14,442 nucleotides of DNA from assembly GCA_019423005.1 (NCBI GenBank), contig JAHZCF010000067.1, forward strand, positions 1 through 14,442, read 5' to 3'. Under the pieces are notes generated by a model. It saw only the letters and a program-made list of their open reading frames with translations. It was not told where the DNA came from and made no database searches. This document shows, piece by piece, positions 11,997 to 14,442 of this stretch. The translations under genes and the position numbers were made by a program. Origin of the DNA: Haemophilus sp. (GTDB taxonomy: Bacteria; Pseudomonadota; Gammaproteobacteria; Enterobacterales; Pasteurellaceae). Each line of letters begins with the position of its first letter. Positions within the stretch are counted from its first letter, which is position 1.

Positions 11997-14442
11997 TTAA
12001 TATTAAGTACCCTATTTACGATATGTATACTGGGGTTAGTCGCCGGTGGTGTACTGTATTTTCACTTAAAATCCTCCTTACCATCGGTAGAAAGCCTAAA
12101 AACCGTCGAGTTACAACAACCGATGCAAATTTATACGGCTGATGGCAAATTGATCGGTGAAGTCGGTGAACAACGCCGTATTCCAGTGAAATTAGAAAAT
12201 GTGCCTCAGCGTCTTCAAGATGCCTTCTTAGCGACCGAAGATAGCCGTTTTTATGAACATCACGGTTTAGACCCTGTCGGTATTGCTCGTGCGATTTTTG
12301 TTGCCGTCAACAATGGTGGTGCATCGCAAGGGGCAAGTACCATTACGCAACAGCTTGCGCGTAACTTCTTCTTAACTCCAGAAAAAACCATTATTCGTAA
12401 AGCTCGCGAAGCGGTATTGGCCATTGAAATTGAAAATGCCTTAAGTAAACAAGAAATTTTAGAACTCTATTTAAATAAAATTTTCTTAGGGTATCGTTCT
12501 TATGGCGTCGCGGCTGCCGCACAAACCTACTTTGGTAAAAACTTAGATGAATTAACGCTTTCTGAAATGGCGATCATTGCTGGCTTGCCAAAAGCGCCTT
12601 CTACCATGAATCCACTGTATTCGCCAAAACGTGCGGAAGAACGTCGAAATGTGGTTTTAAGCCGAATGTTGGATGAAAACAAGATCACAAAAGCAGAATA
12701 TGATGCAGCGATTAAAGAACCCATTGTAGCAAGCTATCACGGTGCTAAATTTGAGTTTCGTGCAGACTATGTGACTGAAATGGTTCGTCAAGAAATGGTA
12801 AAACGTTTTGGTGAAGAAGATGCTTACACCAAAGGTTATAAAGTCTTCACGACAGTACTTTCAAAAGATCAAGCGGAAGCTCAAAAAGCCGTACGTAATA
12901 ACTTGATCGATTATGATATGCGTCATGGCTGGCGTGGCGGTGCACCACTTTGGAAAAAAGGTGAAGCCCCATGGGATAATGAACGCATTGTCGCTTTCTT
13001 GAAAAAATTACCTGATTCAGAACCATTCATTCCGGCAGCGGTAACTGCATTAGGTAAGAATGGTGCAGAATTACTTTTAGCCAATAATGAAACGATGACG
13101 CTTTCTTCAAACGCAATGCGTTGGGCGGGAAGAGCACCGGTTAAAGTGGGCGACCAGATTTGGATTCGTAAACGTGATAACGGTGAATGGATTTTAGGTC
13201 AAATTCCAGCCGCTAACTCTGCATTAGTTTCATTAAACTCCGATAATGGTGCAATTGAAGCTATGGTGGGAGGTTTTAGTTACGAACAAAGTAAATTTAA
13301 CCGTGCAACCCAATCTTTAGTGCAAGTGGGTTCTTCGATTAAACCATTTATCTATGCCGCTGCGTTAGAAAAAGGTTTAACCCTTTCAAGCGTATTGCAA
13401 GACAGTCCTATCTCTATCCAAAAACCAGGACAACCTTTGTGGCAACCGAAAAACTCACCTGATCGTTATGACGGTCCAATGCGTTTACGTGTGGGTTTAG
13501 GCCAATCTAAAAACATGATTGCCATCCGAGCACTACAAACCGCAGGTGTTGGCTTTACAGCTGACTTCTTACAACGTTTTGGATTCAAACGTGACCAATA
13601 TTTTGCGAGTGAAGCGCTTGCATTAGGTGCGGCATCCTTCACGCCATTGGAAATGGCGCGTGCTTACGCGGTATTTGATAACGGTGGTTTCTTAATTGAT
13701 CCTTATCTTATCGAAAAAATTCAAGATAATACCGGTAAAGATTTATTTATTGCGAACCCGAAAATTGCTTGTATTACCTGTAATGACATTCCTGTGATTT
13801 ATGGTGAAACCAAAGATAAAATTGATGGCTTTAAAGATGTCGCAGAAGTGGCTAACCCTGATAACCTAAAATCCGCTAAAGGTAATAGCAACACCGATAC
13901 AGATGAAGGTGAGGGCGATCAGCAACCTGAGAATGTACCTGACTTACCAGAACTTCAAACATCAGCATTAAATGACGGTTCTGTTGATTTAATGGCGGAT
14001 GCGAAAGACGGTGCAGCGAAACAAGAATACGCACCTCGTGTGATTAGTGGTGAATTAGCCTTCTTAATTCGTAGTGCATTAAATACGGCGATTTATGGTG
14101 AGCAAGGACTTAGTTGGAAAGGTACCAGCTGGCGTATTGCTCAAAGCATTAAACGTAGTGATATCGGTGGTAAAACCGGTACCACTAATAGTGCGAAAGT
14201 GGCTTGGTATGCAGGTTTTGGTGCAAACTTAGTCACCACAACCTATGTCGGTTTCGATGATAATAAACGCGTATTAGGTAAAGGTGAAGCGGGTGCAAAA
14301 ACCGCAATGCCGGCGTGGGTCGCTTATATGAAAGCTGCACTTTCTGATGTTCCAGAACGTCAACTTGAACTTCCTCCAAACATCATAGAAAAAACCATTG
14401 ATAGTAACTCTGGTTTACTTTCTGAAGGTGGTGGCCGTAAAG
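11982..14442 (+). CDS. ponA: Penicillin-binding protein 1A, bifunctional (3'-truncated by window edge)
   Basis: This is a class A PBP that polymerises glycan strands (transglycosylase, GT51) and cross-links peptides (transpeptidase) in the periplasm, anchored by one N-terminal helix (~6-24, LILSTLFTICILGLVAGGVL). 820 codons are present with no stop, so only a short C-terminus is missing. GT51 motifs are EDSRFYEHHG with catalytic E86, GASTITQQLARN from 117, and the EILELYLNKIFLG block. Transpeptidase motifs are SSIK with catalytic S451, SKN 509-511 and KTGT from 731. An acidic low-complexity loop (~640-665) lies between SxN and KTG. A GAGAGA ribosome-binding site precedes the ATG. Divergence from comA is the known Haemophilus arrangement. 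mrcA is the E. coli name. Confidence 0.96.
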   Translation, partial: MRIAKLILSTLFTICILGLVAGGVLYFHLKSSLPSVESLKTVELQQPMQIYTADGKLIGEVGEQRRIPVKLENVPQRLQDAFLATEDSRFYEHHGLDPVGIARAIFVAVNNGGASQGASTITQQLARNFFLTPEKTIIRKAREAVLAIEIENALSKQEILELYLNKIFLGYRSYGVAAAAQTYFGKNLDELTLSEMAIIAGLPKAPSTMNPLYSPKRAEERRNVVLSRMLDENKITKAEYDAAIKEPIVASYHGAKFEFRADYVTEMVRQEMVKRFGEEDAYTKGYKVFTTVLSKDQAEAQKAVRNNLIDYDMRHGWRGGAPLWKKGEAPWDNERIVAFLKKLPDSEPFIPAAVTALGKNGAELLLANNETMTLSSNAMRWAGRAPVKVGDQIWIRKRDNGEWILGQIPAANSALVSLNSDNGAIEAMVGGFSYEQSKFNRATQSLVQVGSSIKPFIYAAALEKGLTLSSVLQDSPISIQKPGQPLWQPKNSPDRYDGPMRLRVGLGQSKNMIAIRALQTAGVGFTADFLQRFGFKRDQYFASEALALGAASFTPLEMARAYAVFDNGGFLIDPYLIEKIQDNTGKDLFIANPKIACITCNDIPVIYGETKDKIDGFKDVAEVANPDNLKSAKGNSNTDTDEGEGDQQPENVPDLPELQTSALNDGSVDLMADAKDGAAKQEYAPRVISGELAFLIRSALNTAIYGEQGLSWKGTSWRIAQSIKRSDIGGKTGTTNSAKVAWYAGFGANLVTTTYVGFDDNKRVLGKGEAGAKTAMPAWVAYMKAALSDVPERQLELPPNIIEKTIDSNSGLLSEGGGRK

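Noticed and set aside
1..14442. A wholly new system (defence island, mobile element, CRISPR, toxin-antitoxin)
   Set aside because: Every gene falls in a known core or competence family except the DUF535 gene. No integrase, transposase, direct-repeat array or small paired genes are seen.

Overview
This window comes from a Haemophilus-like member of the Pasteurellaceae, of the lineage that uses the Hin-type DNA uptake signal. The sequence is AT-rich, the proteins look like gammaproteobacterial/Pasteurellaceae orthologues, and the 9-mer AAGTGCGGT (or its complement ACCGCACTT) occurs intact ten times. Gene content fits H. influenzae, H. parainfluenzae or Aggregatibacter. I cannot fix the species, but the gene order differs from what I recall for H. 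influenzae Rd. I see no mobile element, CRISPR array, tRNA or rRNA. Every sizeable stretch is covered by a gene; the longest gene-free gaps are about 100-130 bp.

Layout. (1) 3-3481, + strand: the 3' part of oppB, then complete oppC, oppD and oppF, the membrane and ATPase parts of an oligopeptide ABC importer. The block ends at a terminator built from two inverted uptake sequences. (2) 3521-4390, - strand: a VirK/YbjX-family (DUF535) gene of unknown function. (3) 4504-6777, + strand: engB (ribosome-assembly GTPase), its terminator, then comM (AAA+ helicase for branch migration during transformation) behind its own competence regulatory element. (4) 6821-11882, - strand: nfuA (Fe-S carrier) downstream of the tightly packed competence operon comA-comB-comC-comD-comE-comF, which is the PilMNOPQ-like DNA-uptake machine plus ComF. 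(5) 11982 to the window end, + strand: ponA (penicillin-binding protein 1A), lacking its 3' end.

How it fits together. The centre of the window is a competence locus. ComA-E form the envelope-spanning type IV pilus/secretin assembly that brings DNA in. ComF and ComM act on incoming single-stranded DNA and recombination. Both comM and comA are preceded by a 22-bp element of the Sxy-dependent CRP type (CRE, or CRP-S). In both promoters the element's centre lies the same distance (48.5 bp) from a good -10 hexamer, which suggests one promoter geometry. The comA element lies directly on the start codon of the divergent ponA gene. The DNA around these genes carries the uptake sequences the machine recognises. 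All ten intact copies lie between 3488 and 11453, and none is in the oppBCD/most of oppF or ponA parts.

The gene families are all known. The parts worth a second look are the regulatory and uptake-sequence architecture and the gene order that puts comM next to the comA-F cluster.
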